Source: Deltaproteobacteria bacterium
GTDB lineage: Bacteria > Desulfobacterota > GWC2-55-46
DNA length: 10,481 nucleotides
Direction: 5' to 3'
Assembly (NCBI GenBank): GCA_030646655.1
Contig: JAUSLB010000075.1
Span: 1-10,481, forward strand
Shown: piece by piece, positions 1-7,572 of the stretch
How the letters are laid out: each line of letters begins with the position of its first letter
How positions within the stretch are numbered: position 1 is the first letter of the stretch
The notes under the pieces: model-generated
Databases searched by the model: none
The model's input: the letters and a program-made list of their open reading frames with translations, nothing else
What the model was told of the DNA's origin: nothing
Position numbers and translations under genes: made by a program

Positions 1-1
1 C

Positions 2-889
2 AATATGCCTTATACGCGCATAGGCAGGCACTACGGGAAAAATATGCTCTTTAAGGCAACGGGCCTCGTTATCCGCTCTATCGAGCTTATGCCCTTTGCG
101 ATCAGGGAAAAACCTGAGCTTGCCCTTTCGCACGGCTCCCGCTCGCAGATACTGTCTTCAAAGGCCCTGAGGATACCTTCGATACTCATATACGACTACG
201 AGCACTCAAAGGGGTTCGGAGTGATAAACCCGACGTGGTCGATATGCCCGGAGGTCTTAAAAAAAAATCGCAAAGGCCGCCGCTCCCTCACATACCCGGG
301 AATAAAGGAAGACGTCTATGTGCCCGACTTTAAGCCGTATAACGGGATAAGGAGGGACCTCGGGGTACCTGAGGAGGCGATACTCGCTACCGTCCGCCCG
401 CCGGCGAGCGAGGCGAACTACCAGAACCCGGAGGGCGAGAGGCTCTTCGAGGATACTATGGATTACCTGTGCGGCTTTACTGAGCTTAAGATAATAACGC
501 TCCCCCGAAATGAAAGGCAGAAGCTTCAGATAATAAGGCGCTGGACAGGGCCATATTCCTCAAGGAAGGTAATAATCCCCGGTGAAGTGGTCGACGGGCT
601 TAATTTAATATGGCATTCGGACATAATAATCAGCGGGGGCGGCACCATGAACAGGGAGGCCTCGGCCCTCGGCGCGCCGGTGTATAGCATATTCAGGGGC
701 AGGATCGGGGCTGTGGACAGATACCTCGCAGGCGCCGGCAGGCTTACCCTCCTTGAGAATATCGAGGAAGTCAGGGCAAGGCTTAAGATAGCCAAATGGG
801 AAAGGCCCCCCTCCCCTCCCCGGCAAAGGAGCAGGTCGCTCGAGGTGCTTGTAAATAATATCGAGGCGATAATAGGGCTTTGCTGCTGA
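2..889 (+). CDS. DUF354 family GT-B-like protein, 5' end cut off by the window
   Basis: This is the C-terminal part of a DUF354 protein, a family with a GT-B-like fold related to UDP-GlcNAc 2-epimerases and often found in polysaccharide loci; its reaction is not established. Counting from the first visible Met (position 5), the family hallmarks are SHGSRSQ at 42-48, DYEH at 64-67, VRPPASEANY at 130-139 and the glycine-rich SGGGTMNREASALGAP at 210-225, which resembles the nucleotide-sugar site of GT-B enzymes. Family members normally start with about 50 more residues carrying a first beta-alpha unit, and the frame is open to the left edge, so the Met at position 5 is probably internal. The visible part ends with an arginine/proline-rich stretch and a short helix. 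The stop lies 17 bases before the chosen start of the epimerase gene, suggesting co-transcription. An A9 tract lies at 259-267. Family assignment is confident; the function is unknown. Confidence 0.85.
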   Translation, partial: NMPYTRIGRHYGKNMLFKATGLVIRSIELMPFAIREKPELALSHGSRSQILSSKALRIPSILIYDYEHSKGFGVINPTWSICPEVLKKNRKGRRSLTYPGIKEDVYVPDFKPYNGIRRDLGVPEEAILATVRPPASEANYQNPEGERLFEDTMDYLCGFTELKIITLPRNERQKLQIIRRWTGPYSSRKVIIPGEVVDGLNLIWHSDIIISGGGTMNREASALGAPVYSIFRGRIGAVDRYLAGAGRLTLLENIEEVRARLKIAKWERPPSPPRQRSRSLEVLVNNIEAIIGLCC

Positions 890-906
890 AAAACATGGGC
901 CATCTT

Positions 907-2106
907 ATGAAGGTAATGAGCGTTGTAGGGGCGAGGCCTAATTTCATGAAGGTTGCCCCAATTATTAATGAGATACGGAGATACAACTGTCAAAGAGGAC
1001 AGAGCGCCGGGGCCCCGCCTCATATAAAGCACATCCTCGTCCATACAGGGCAGCATTATGACAAAAGCTTATCCGGGCTTTTTTTCTCTGACCTTAAGAT
1101 GCCAGCGCCGGATGTTTATCTGGGGGTCGGCTCGGCCTCGCACGCAGCGCAGACAGCCGAGGTGATGGGGAGCTTTGAGCCGGTACTGATGAAAGAGAGC
1201 CCTGATTTCCTGATAGTCGCCGGGGATGTAAACTCCACCCTTGCCTGCGCGCTTGTGGCATCAAAGGCCTTTTATATAAACGGCGAGAGGGCCCTTATAG
1301 CCCATGTGGAGTCGGGCCTGCGCTCGTTTGACAGGACCATGCCCGAAGAAGTGAACCGCGTCGTCACGGACCACATCTCCGACATCCTTTTCGTCACGGA
1401 GGAGAGCGGGGTCAGGAACCTCCTGAACGAGGGCATACCGGGGGAGAAGATCCATTTCGTAGGCAACACTATGATAGACACCCTTATCGCCTTTCAGGAC
1501 AAGGCGGAAAGCTCAGGGATAATCGGCAGGCTCGGGCTTACCAGCAACTCGAAAGCTACAGCCCCTTACGGGCTCCTTACGCTCCACCGCCCCTCAAACG
1601 TGGACAACAAAGACGCGTTCCTGAACATAATACTCGCGCTCGATGAGTTCTCAGGCCAGATGCCGGTAGTCTTCCCGGCCCATCCGAGGACGATGAGCAG
1701 GATAAGGGAGTTCGGGTTTGAAGGCTACTTCCACCTCGCGAACAACGGGGCCGAAGACAGCCTCCTGCGGAGCAGGATCAACCTGATAGAGCCTTTGGGG
1801 TATATAGATTTCTTAAGCCTTATGATGAACAGCCGCATAGTCCTTACTGATTCAGGCGGAATACAGGAGGAGACTACCTGCTTAGGCGTCCCGTGCGTGA
1901 CCTTAAGGGAGAATACCGAGAGGCCCGTGACCGAAAAAGAGGGGACGAACATCGTAGCCGGGGTCACGAGGGAAGGGATAGTGAGCTCGATAAAGTATCA
2001 GCTTAATAGGGAGTTCAAAAAGAAGATGCCGAAAAACTGGAACGGGAAGGCCTCCTCAAAGATAATCGGGGTGCTTTTAAAAGAGCACGGGAAGAGGAAC
2101 CGATGA
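907..2106 (+). CDS. wecB: UDP-N-acetylglucosamine 2-epimerase, non-hydrolysing type
   Basis: Cytoplasmic enzyme interconverting UDP-GlcNAc and UDP-ManNAc, supplying ManNAc-type sugars for surface polysaccharides. Over 399 residues it shows the family signatures: GARPNFMK at 9-16, HTGQHYD at 46-52, AGDVNST at 105-111, HVESGLRS at 133-140, a PEE triplet at 146-148, LHRPSNVD at 226-233, SGGIQEE at 316-322 and NTERPVT at 336-342. The residues matching the E. coli catalytic set (D95, E117, E131, H213) are all present, at about D107, E135, E148 and H227. Residues 27-38 are a short insertion before the second strand. The frame can be read from a TTG at 880 or an ATG at 895, but the family begins right at MKVMSVVGARP, so ATG 907 is preferred; no start has a clear Shine-Dalgarno. 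The end overlaps the next gene by ATGA. No UDP-ManNAc dehydrogenase is visible, so the fate of the product is open. The exact sugar is inferred. Confidence 0.93.
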   Translation: MKVMSVVGARPNFMKVAPIINEIRRYNCQRGQSAGAPPHIKHILVHTGQHYDKSLSGLFFSDLKMPAPDVYLGVGSASHAAQTAEVMGSFEPVLMKESPDFLIVAGDVNSTLACALVASKAFYINGERALIAHVESGLRSFDRTMPEEVNRVVTDHISDILFVTEESGVRNLLNEGIPGEKIHFVGNTMIDTLIAFQDKAESSGIIGRLGLTSNSKATAPYGLLTLHRPSNVDNKDAFLNIILALDEFSGQMPVVFPAHPRTMSRIREFGFEGYFHLANNGAEDSLLRSRINLIEPLGYIDFLSLMMNSRIVLTDSGGIQEETTCLGVPCVTLRENTERPVTEKEGTNIVAGVTREGIVSSIKYQLNREFKKKMPKNWNGKASSKIIGVLLKEHGKRNR

Positions 2107-3005
2107 GGCACGCAGGGGATGCAAAGAGCTATGTACTCGTAACCCCCGCGCGGAACGAAGAGGCCTGCATTGAGGATACTATCAGATCCGTGGTCTCCCA
2201 GACCGCGCTGCCCTTGAAGTGGGTGATAGTAAGCGACGGCTCGACGGACAGGACAGACGAGATAGTAAAAAGTTACGCTGACAGATACCCATTTATGACC
2301 CTCCTTAAGGCACAGAAGGCCGGCACACGGGATTTCGGGTCAAAGGTAAGGGCCTTCAATGCCGGGTACTCATCGCTTTACGGCATTGATTACGGTTTTA
2401 TCGGCAACCTTGACGCGGACGTAACGCTCGCGCCGGATTATTACGAAAGGGTCATACGAAGGTTCCTCCTTGACCCCAAGCTCGGCATAGGCGGCGGGGT
2501 AATACTCGATCTTGCGGGAAAAAGGTATGTAGAGCAGAGGAACAGCCTTGAGAGCGTCGCGGGCGCTGTCCAGCTCTTTAAAAAAAAATGCTACGAGGAT
2601 ATCGGTGGCTATATCCCGATAAGGACAGGCGGGGTCGATTCAGCCGCCGAGATACTCGCGAGGGCCCGCTCCTGGAAGGTAGAGACCTTCCCCGAGCTGA
2701 AGGTCTTCCACCACAGGAAGGTAGCGGGAAGGAGGGCTGGCGCGTTAAAAGCGAGCTTCCGTTACGGGATCACTCACTATATCCTCGGCTACCACCCGCT
2801 CTTCCATTTGATAAAATGCGTTTACAGGGCTGCCGACAGGCCGTTCATTATTGGTAGCGCATTAGCTTTTTTGGGCTATTACTGGGCGCTCCTTCGCGGA
2901 TATAGGCGGGTGCTCCCTGAAGAGGCTGTGAAATATCTAAGGCGCGAGCAGATCGATAAGATCCTGCCGGAATTTATGAAAAGACCTCTACAAAAGGCGC
3001 TATAA
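2103..3005 (+). CDS. Family 2 glycosyltransferase with one C-terminal membrane segment
   Basis: A 300-residue GT-A fold glycosyltransferase, expected to move a sugar from a nucleotide donor to a lipid-linked acceptor at the cytoplasmic side of the membrane. Motifs are the N-terminal VTPARNEE (13-20), SDGSTD (44-49) and the metal-binding NLDADV (102-107). The usual acceptor-side ED pair is replaced by GGVDS (176-180), followed by a WKVETFPELKVFHH segment (191-204), a form I associate with a subgroup of polysaccharide glycosyltransferases. A hydrophobic stretch at about 246-264 could anchor the protein. The start ATG overlaps the epimerase stop as ATGA, indicating translational coupling; no independent Shine-Dalgarno is needed. 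The gene ends two bases before the asnB-like gene. An A9 run at 2580-2588 interrupts an otherwise GC-rich gene. Donor and acceptor cannot be told from sequence. Confidence 0.88.
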   Translation: MRHAGDAKSYVLVTPARNEEACIEDTIRSVVSQTALPLKWVIVSDGSTDRTDEIVKSYADRYPFMTLLKAQKAGTRDFGSKVRAFNAGYSSLYGIDYGFIGNLDADVTLAPDYYERVIRRFLLDPKLGIGGGVILDLAGKRYVEQRNSLESVAGAVQLFKKKCYEDIGGYIPIRTGGVDSAAEILARARSWKVETFPELKVFHHRKVAGRRAGALKASFRYGITHYILGYHPLFHLIKCVYRAADRPFIIGSALAFLGYYWALLRGYRRVLPEEAVKYLRREQIDKILPEFMKRPLQKAL

Positions 3006-3007
3006 AA

Positions 3008-4873
3008 ATGTGCGGCATCTGCGGACAGTTTAATTATAAGAGCAACGCGCCGGCGGACCCAGTGCTATTGGAAGAGATGACAGGGAGGCTTAAGCACCGG
3101 GGGCCTGATGACGAGGGATACTATATCTCAGGGCCGGTAGGGCTGGGCTTCCGCCGCCTCTCGATAATAGACTTGGAGGGAGGCCGCCAGCCGATGTCGG
3201 ACGAATCAGAGACTGTCTGGGTGGCGTTCAACGGCGAGATATATAACTTCCCCGAGCTGAGAAAAGAGCTCGAAGGGCTCGGCCGCAGGTTTAAGACAAG
3301 CTCTGATACGGAGGTCATAGTCAACGGTTATATGGAATGGGGAATAGATGTCCTCGACCGTCTTAACGGGATGTTCGCCCTTGCGATATGGGACGTAAAG
3401 GAAAGACAACTGATGCTCGCGCGCGACCGCATGGGCATAAAGCCGCTTTATTATATGCTCGACGAAAGCCGGATCCTCTTCGCCTCAGAGGTCCGCTCCA
3501 TACTCGCCTCTTTTAAAACAAAGCCTGAGCCGGATGAGGCCTCTGTCTATCTGTTCCTTCGTTACAGGTACACACCCTCGCCTTTTACAATTTTTAAGGG
3601 CATAAATAAGCTCGCCCCCGGCACGCGCCTTATTGTTAAGGACAAGTTGGTAAAGGTAGAGCGGTGGTGGAGCTTCAAGCCCTCCCCGATCGACCCCTTG
3701 CCTGATGAGGGGTCCGCTGAAGAGGAGCTGGCGTCTATCTACAGGAGGGCGGTAAAGAGGCACCTCTTAAGCGACGTGAAGCTCGGGCTGCTCCTTAGCG
3801 GCGGGCTCGATTCAGGCCTGCTTTTGGCGTTGATGAACGAGTCGGGAGAGGGCTGGCATACTTATACCGTAGGCTTCGGCAAGTGCTTCCGTAACGACGA
3901 ACTAAAAGCCGCGAAGGATACCGCAAGGGCGCTAAACGCCCCTAACTTCTCCGTCGAGCTCGATAAAGAGACTTTCGAGGACACATTATCCGGGTTCATC
4001 CCGATACTCGAAGAGCCGATAGCGTCGTCGTCTATAGTCCCGATGTACCATTTATGCAAGAGGGCGCGGCAGGACGTGAAGGTCGCGCTGATGGGACAGG
4101 GGCCGGATGAGCTGTTCGGCGGCTACAGGCGGCATATCGGCGTCCATTACGGGAGGCACTGGAGGTCTTTGCCGGAATGGTTTAGAAGGTTAAGCTCCTT
4201 TGGCCTCTCTTATGTCCCTCGTAACGAACCTGTAAGGCGCGCGCTCTACTCTCTCGATAAGGATGACAGGTTTGAAAGATACCGTCAGGTCTTCTCTGTA
4301 TTGCCTGACGGACTGGCCTCAGCGCTATTTAAGGACGGCGCCCTGCCCCCTGATGCGGATGAAAGGATATTCGAGAGCTGGAAAGGCCTCTATCCGCTTA
4401 TGGAGGGGACGGATGAGCTCGGGGGGTTGCAGTTCCTTGAGGTGAGGTCGTCTTTGCCGGATGAGCTGCTCCTTTACGCGGATAAGCTCTCAATGGCTCA
4501 CGGGCTTGAAGTGAGGGTCCCTTACCTCGATAAAGAGATCGTCGAGTTCGCGGAAAGGCTCCCCTCCTCCTTCAAGGTGAGGAACGCCTCCGGCAAGCGG
4601 CTCCATAAGCGGGTATGCAGGAGGCTGCTGCCTAAAGAGGTCTTAAGGCGGAAGAAGCTCGGCTTTGAGACCCCTGTAGACGGATGGCTGAGGCGTATGG
4701 GCAACGGCATGATGGACAGGCTTATGGACGATAAGGCGCTCGTTTACAGGTTTTTAAGGCCTGAGGCGGTCCACGCGCTCGCCGAGGAGCATGGCTCAGG
4801 CAGGTCAGACTACTCAAAGACCCTCTTCAGCCTCGCTGTGCTCGAGGAATGGATGCGGGCTTATACGGCTTGA
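3008..4873 (+). CDS. asnB: Asparagine synthase (glutamine-hydrolysing)-like amidotransferase
   Basis: A 621-residue two-domain amidotransferase. The N-terminal class II glutaminase domain (about 2-185) begins MCGICG with the catalytic Cys2 and contains FNGEIYN (74-80), SDTEV (99-103), NGMFA (120-124) and ARDRMGIKPLYY (138-149). The C-terminal synthetase domain carries the ATP-pyrophosphatase loop SGGLDSG at 264-270 and GQGPDELFGGY at 363-373. A third conserved block, LPDELLLYADKLSMAHGLEVRVPYLD, appears near residues 485-510. All catalytic features are intact and the length is normal. By chemistry the enzyme hydrolyses glutamine and uses the ammonia on an adenylated carboxylate. In polysaccharide loci such paralogues are thought to amidate sugar acids or other carboxylates instead of making free asparagine; exosortase-A loci carry comparable proteins. 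Its place between glycosyltransferase genes favours a role in sugar modification, which is inference. The start is fixed by Cys2, two bases after the previous stop. Confidence 0.92.
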   Translation: MCGICGQFNYKSNAPADPVLLEEMTGRLKHRGPDDEGYYISGPVGLGFRRLSIIDLEGGRQPMSDESETVWVAFNGEIYNFPELRKELEGLGRRFKTSSDTEVIVNGYMEWGIDVLDRLNGMFALAIWDVKERQLMLARDRMGIKPLYYMLDESRILFASEVRSILASFKTKPEPDEASVYLFLRYRYTPSPFTIFKGINKLAPGTRLIVKDKLVKVERWWSFKPSPIDPLPDEGSAEEELASIYRRAVKRHLLSDVKLGLLLSGGLDSGLLLALMNESGEGWHTYTVGFGKCFRNDELKAAKDTARALNAPNFSVELDKETFEDTLSGFIPILEEPIASSSIVPMYHLCKRARQDVKVALMGQGPDELFGGYRRHIGVHYGRHWRSLPEWFRRLSSFGLSYVPRNEPVRRALYSLDKDDRFERYRQVFSVLPDGLASALFKDGALPPDADERIFESWKGLYPLMEGTDELGGLQFLEVRSSLPDELLLYADKLSMAHGLEVRVPYLDKEIVEFAERLPSSFKVRNASGKRLHKRVCRRLLPKEVLRRKKLGFETPVDGWLRRMGNGMMDRLMDDKALVYRFLRPEAVHALAEEHGSGRSDYSKTLFSLAVLEEWMRAYTA

Positions 4874-4901
4874 TATGCAAAAAAGGAAATAGATTTTAAC
4901 C

Positions 4902-5225
4902 TTGAGATACTTAAGCCATATCATCGAGACAAAAGGGGTACTACACTCCCTTGAGCGGTCGCTTCAGATAATAAGGAGGTATTCGTTCGGGAGGAAAAGG
5001 TTCGCTGAGATGGTCTCCTCTATAGCCGGCTCCCTCTATATAGAAGGCTACAGGGACTTTAATGAGGCGGATAAGCTCAATCTCCTTGCAAGGGTGGATG
5101 AGTCCGGCTATCCGCTCCTTCGCCTCTGGAGGTGGCCTCAGGGCGCGAGGTGCGCCCTTACGGTATCTTCAGACGTTGACTCCATAATATTCGCGGACTT
5201 CCTTAAAAGGTTCATATATTTTTAA
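4902..5225 (+). CDS. Small protein, possible internally deleted remnant of a polysaccharide deacetylase
   Basis: A 107-codon frame from a TTG with only a distant AAGGA (4883-4887) as ribosome site. Two parts can be told apart. Residues 1-40 form a basic helix ending IIRRYSFGRKRF, like the lead-in of certain polysaccharide deacetylases in such loci. Residues 70-107 (YPLLRLWRWPQGARCALTVS, then SDVDSIIFADFL) resemble the tail I recall from long deacetylase-type proteins (LWRWP-G-R-AL-VTGDIDALT-WD). The NodB catalytic core with its metal-binding Asp and His residues, expected between them, is absent. An ATG at 4875, one base after the asnB stop, is in the same frame but meets an amber TAG at 4890 after five codons; this may be the natural start broken by a nonsense change. 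It could be a pseudogene or a short expressed protein. The resemblance comes from memory of the family, not from an alignment. Confidence 0.5.
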   Translation: MRYLSHIIETKGVLHSLERSLQIIRRYSFGRKRFAEMVSSIAGSLYIEGYRDFNEADKLNLLARVDESGYPLLRLWRWPQGARCALTVSSDVDSIIFADFLKRFIYF

Positions 5226-5259
5226 AAAGCTAAGACCCGAACGAGGAGAGCATATTGCG

Positions 5260-6564
5260 ATGGAAAACGAACTGCTGCCCATACACCCTTTAGCCCTTGT
5301 ATTCACTATCATAGCCGGGGTCCTGATGCTGTTCCTCCCGAGGAGGGCCGCGATGGTCCCGCTCATCTTCGCGATCGTCTTTATGCCGCTCCAGCAGAGG
5401 ATAGTCGTCGCATCGCTCGATTTCTTTATCTTAAGGGTGCTCGTCCTCTACGGGTGGGCGCGGGTCTTCATGAGGGCCGAGTATCAGGGGCTTACGATAA
5501 ACCGCATAGATAAGCTGATGTTCCTCTGGGTAATTTCAGGGACCGCAGCCTATACGCTCCTGTGGCGGACTGAGGCCGCGTTCGTAAACCGCCTCGGCAG
5601 CTCCTTCGACATAATAGGGATATATTTCCTTACGAGGTTCCTCGTGCGGGACTTTGAAGATATCGTCTGGGTTGCAAAGTCATTCGCTGTGGTAAGCATA
5701 CCGGTAGCAACGGCTATGGTCATAGAGAAGCAGAGCGGCAGGAACCTTTTCTCGATCTTCGGGGGCGTGCCCGATTTTACCTTCATAAGGGACGGGAAGC
5801 TCCGGTGTCAGGGCGCGTTCGCGCACTCGATAACCGCAGGGACTTTCGGGGCCTCGCTCCTGCCGGTATTCGTATCGCTCGGCTGGCTCAAGGGGCATGG
5901 CAAGATGATAATGCTGCTCGGCGCCATCTCAGCCGCCATAATCACCATCAGCTCTTCCTCAAGCGGCCCTGCGGCCGCGTTTATGGCGGGGATAGCGGGT
6001 TTGCTCATGTGGCGGTGGAGGGCGAACATGAGGCCTGTAAGGTGGGGCTTCGCCTTAATGGTACTCATGCTCCATATTGTAATGAAGGCCCCCGTATGGG
6101 CGCTCCTCGGAAGGGCCCGGATATTCGGCGCATCCACAGGCTATCACCGCTTCAACCTCTTCGACCAGTTCGTCCGCCGTTTTGACGAATGGTGGCTATT
6201 CGGGGTGAAGTCAACGGAGGACTGGGGCTATTACCTCTTCGACGTTACGAACCACTTCATAAGGATAGCCGTTGACGGAGGGCTTTTAACCCTCGTCCTT
6301 TTCATCTTTATCCTCGCCTATGCTTTCCAGTCGGTCGGGAGGGCCGTAAAGGCGGAGGATGAGACGTTTAAAAAGAGGATCTACTGGGCCTTAGGCGCGT
6401 CTCTGTTCGTCCATATCGTTTCTTTCATGGGCGTTTCCTATTTCGACCAGATAAAGGTCGTCCTCTATATTCTTCTGGCCATGATCTCCGCCTTAAGGGA
6501 CGCATACCCGCGGGAGGCCCCGGCAAGGGCGCCTGCATTAAGGCTTTCCGGCCAGACGAACTGA
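5260..6564 (+). CDS. O-antigen ligase / Wzy-like polysaccharide polymerase, integral membrane protein
   Basis: A 434-residue polytopic inner-membrane protein with about 12-13 hydrophobic segments, for example near 8-27, 30-45, 48-66, 84-101, 133-154, 187-209, 214-233, 236-251, 260-276, 335-357, 375-394 and 398-413. A long hydrophilic loop at about 277-334, rich in aromatic and charged residues (GYHRFNLFDQFVRRFDEWW), leads into TNHFIRIAVDGGLL (330-343). This matches the large periplasmic loop and following helix of the O-antigen ligase (PF04932) superfamily, as do LRCQGAFAHSITAG (181-194) and a serine-rich SSSSSGP (231-237). Such proteins join undecaprenyl-linked glycans to each other (Wzy), to lipid A core (WaaL) or to protein; sequence alone cannot separate these. 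GAGGAG at 5243-5248 is a plausible ribosome site. The last base of the stop is the first base of the next ATG (TGATG), so the following glycosyltransferase is translationally coupled. Confidence 0.82.
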   Translation: MENELLPIHPLALVFTIIAGVLMLFLPRRAAMVPLIFAIVFMPLQQRIVVASLDFFILRVLVLYGWARVFMRAEYQGLTINRIDKLMFLWVISGTAAYTLLWRTEAAFVNRLGSSFDIIGIYFLTRFLVRDFEDIVWVAKSFAVVSIPVATAMVIEKQSGRNLFSIFGGVPDFTFIRDGKLRCQGAFAHSITAGTFGASLLPVFVSLGWLKGHGKMIMLLGAISAAIITISSSSSGPAAAFMAGIAGLLMWRWRANMRPVRWGFALMVLMLHIVMKAPVWALLGRARIFGASTGYHRFNLFDQFVRRFDEWWLFGVKSTEDWGYYLFDVTNHFIRIAVDGGLLTLVLFIFILAYAFQSVGRAVKAEDETFKKRIYWALGASLFVHIVSFMGVSYFDQIKVVLYILLAMISALRDAYPREAPARAPALRLSGQTN

Positions 6565-7466
6565 TGGACATCTCTGTCGTAATCGTAAGCTGGAACGCGA
6601 AAAGGTTCCTCCTCGAGTGCCTGCAATCGCTTTACTCTGAGCATGAGATGGAGGTTATAGTGGTCGATAACGCCTCCATAGACGGCTCCCCGCAGGCCGT
6701 AAAGGAGCTCTTCCCGCAGGCCATACTAATCCTTAACGGCGCCAACGCCGGCTTCGCCGGGGCGAACAACGCCGGCATAAGACACAGCGCAGGCAGGTAT
6801 TTATGCCTCATAAATTCGGATGTGACGGTATTCAGGGACACCCTCGATAAGATGGTCAAGTACATGGACGAGCACCCTTCTATCGGCATCCTCGGCCCCA
6901 TGGTATTGAACCCGGACCTGACCCTCCAGCGCTCGTGCAGGAGGTTCCCGGCGCTTTCAAGCTCCTTCCTCTTGGCCCTTGGGCTCGGCTCTGTCTTTAA
7001 AGGGCTGGGGTTCTTTCCCCATGACGGCGTCCGGGCCGTGGAGGCGATCAGCGGCTGCTTCATGATGGTAAGGAGGAAGGCTGTCAATGAAGTAGGGCCC
7101 ATGGATGAGAGGTTCTTTCTCTATGCCGAGGACAAGGACTGGTGCAGGAGGTTCAGGGACGCCGGGTGGACGAACGTCTATTACCCTCTGGCAAGGGCGC
7201 TCCATTACGGGGGCTCGAGCTCCAAGAACGCCCCTGTCAGGTTCTATATAGAGATGCACCGGGCGAACCTGCAATACTGGAGGAAGCACCGAGGCGCAAT
7301 CTCCCTTGCGGCATTCCGGGCGGTAATGATGCTACACCAGTTTGTAAGGGTCCTCAGGGGGGCCTTACTCTACATAATAATGCCCTCTCAGAGGGAAGAG
7401 GCCGCGCATAAGGTTACCAGGAGCCTCGCGTGCCTTAAATGGCTCGTCTTCGGGGGTAGCGCATAA
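6564..7466 (+). CDS. Family 2 glycosyltransferase, rhamnosyltransferase-like (WcaA/RfbF type)
   Basis: A 300-residue GT-A glycosyltransferase of the type often annotated as rhamnosyltransferase. It carries all the motifs of that group: VVIVSWNA (5-12), VDNASIDGS (34-42), NAGFAGANNAG (61-71), the metal-binding NSD (84-86), ISGCFMMVRR (162-171) and the catalytic block DERFFLYAEDKDWCRR (181-196) with its ED pair. A conserved HYGG follows near 218 and a basic amphipathic C-terminus could touch the membrane. It probably transfers a deoxyhexose or related sugar from a dTDP- or UDP-donor onto the growing repeat unit in the cytoplasm; the actual donor is not deducible. It is the last gene of the tightly packed run that begins at the left edge. 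Non-coding DNA follows its stop. Confidence 0.9.
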   Translation: MDISVVIVSWNAKRFLLECLQSLYSEHEMEVIVVDNASIDGSPQAVKELFPQAILILNGANAGFAGANNAGIRHSAGRYLCLINSDVTVFRDTLDKMVKYMDEHPSIGILGPMVLNPDLTLQRSCRRFPALSSSFLLALGLGSVFKGLGFFPHDGVRAVEAISGCFMMVRRKAVNEVGPMDERFFLYAEDKDWCRRFRDAGWTNVYYPLARALHYGGSSSKNAPVRFYIEMHRANLQYWRKHRGAISLAAFRAVMMLHQFVRVLRGALLYIIMPSQREEAAHKVTRSLACLKWLVFGGSA

Positions 7467-7513
7467 GGCCTATGGGCATATCTAACCGAAGACGGGGGGA
7501 AAAACGCCACAAA

Positions 7514-7540
7514 AAACTTTTAAGAACCGTCCTTAAGTTT
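7514..7540 (+). other. Weak AT-rich stem-loop after the glycosyltransferase gene
   Basis: AAACTTTTAAG (7514-7524) pairs with CTTAAGTTT (7532-7540) apart from a two-base TT bulge, with a 7-base loop. The stem is nearly all A-T and no U-tract follows, so it is a poor intrinsic terminator. It may be incidental or part of the upstream promoter region. Transcription from the preceding run may read through into the next gene. Confidence 0.25.
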
Positions 7541-7552
7541 AAATGATAACCT

Positions 7553-7568
7553 TGTGATTTAAATCACA
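7553..7568. promoter_or_regulatory. CRP/FNR-superfamily operator-like palindrome
   Basis: TGTGATTTAAATCACA is a perfect 16-base palindrome with exact CRP half-sites TGTGA and TCACA separated by six bases. The right flank continues as TCACATTT, as in the E. coli CRP consensus. The left flank reads TTGTGA, so it also fits HcpR-type sites (TTGTGA-N6-TCACAA) with one mismatch. It lies in non-coding DNA about 90 bases upstream of the secreted protein gene and is the obvious control point for it. Which regulator binds (CRP, FNR, HcpR or another family member) cannot be decided here. Confidence 0.65.
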
Positions 7569-7572
7569 TTTG

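Noticed and set aside
880..906. Extended start for the 2-epimerase at TTG 880 or ATG 895
   Set aside because: The family begins at the MKV-x-x-VVGARP segment, which matches ATG 907. The extension would add non-conserved residues and overlap the previous gene, and it has no Shine-Dalgarno.
526..1056. Antisense open frame of 176 codons across the DUF354 and epimerase genes
   Set aside because: It lies opposite two well-conserved coding regions, has no recognisable domain, and its composition follows from the codon bias of the + strand genes.
3008..6564. Assignment to an exosortase-A (PEP-CTERM) polysaccharide locus
   Set aside because: The amidotransferase and ligase families also occur there, but no exosortase, PEP-CTERM protein or PEP-CTERM-locus deacetylase is visible, so the link stays unproven.
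7514..7540. Terminator at the end of the biosynthesis run
   Set aside because: The stem is AT-rich with a bulge and no T tract follows, so I kept it only as a weak stem-loop.
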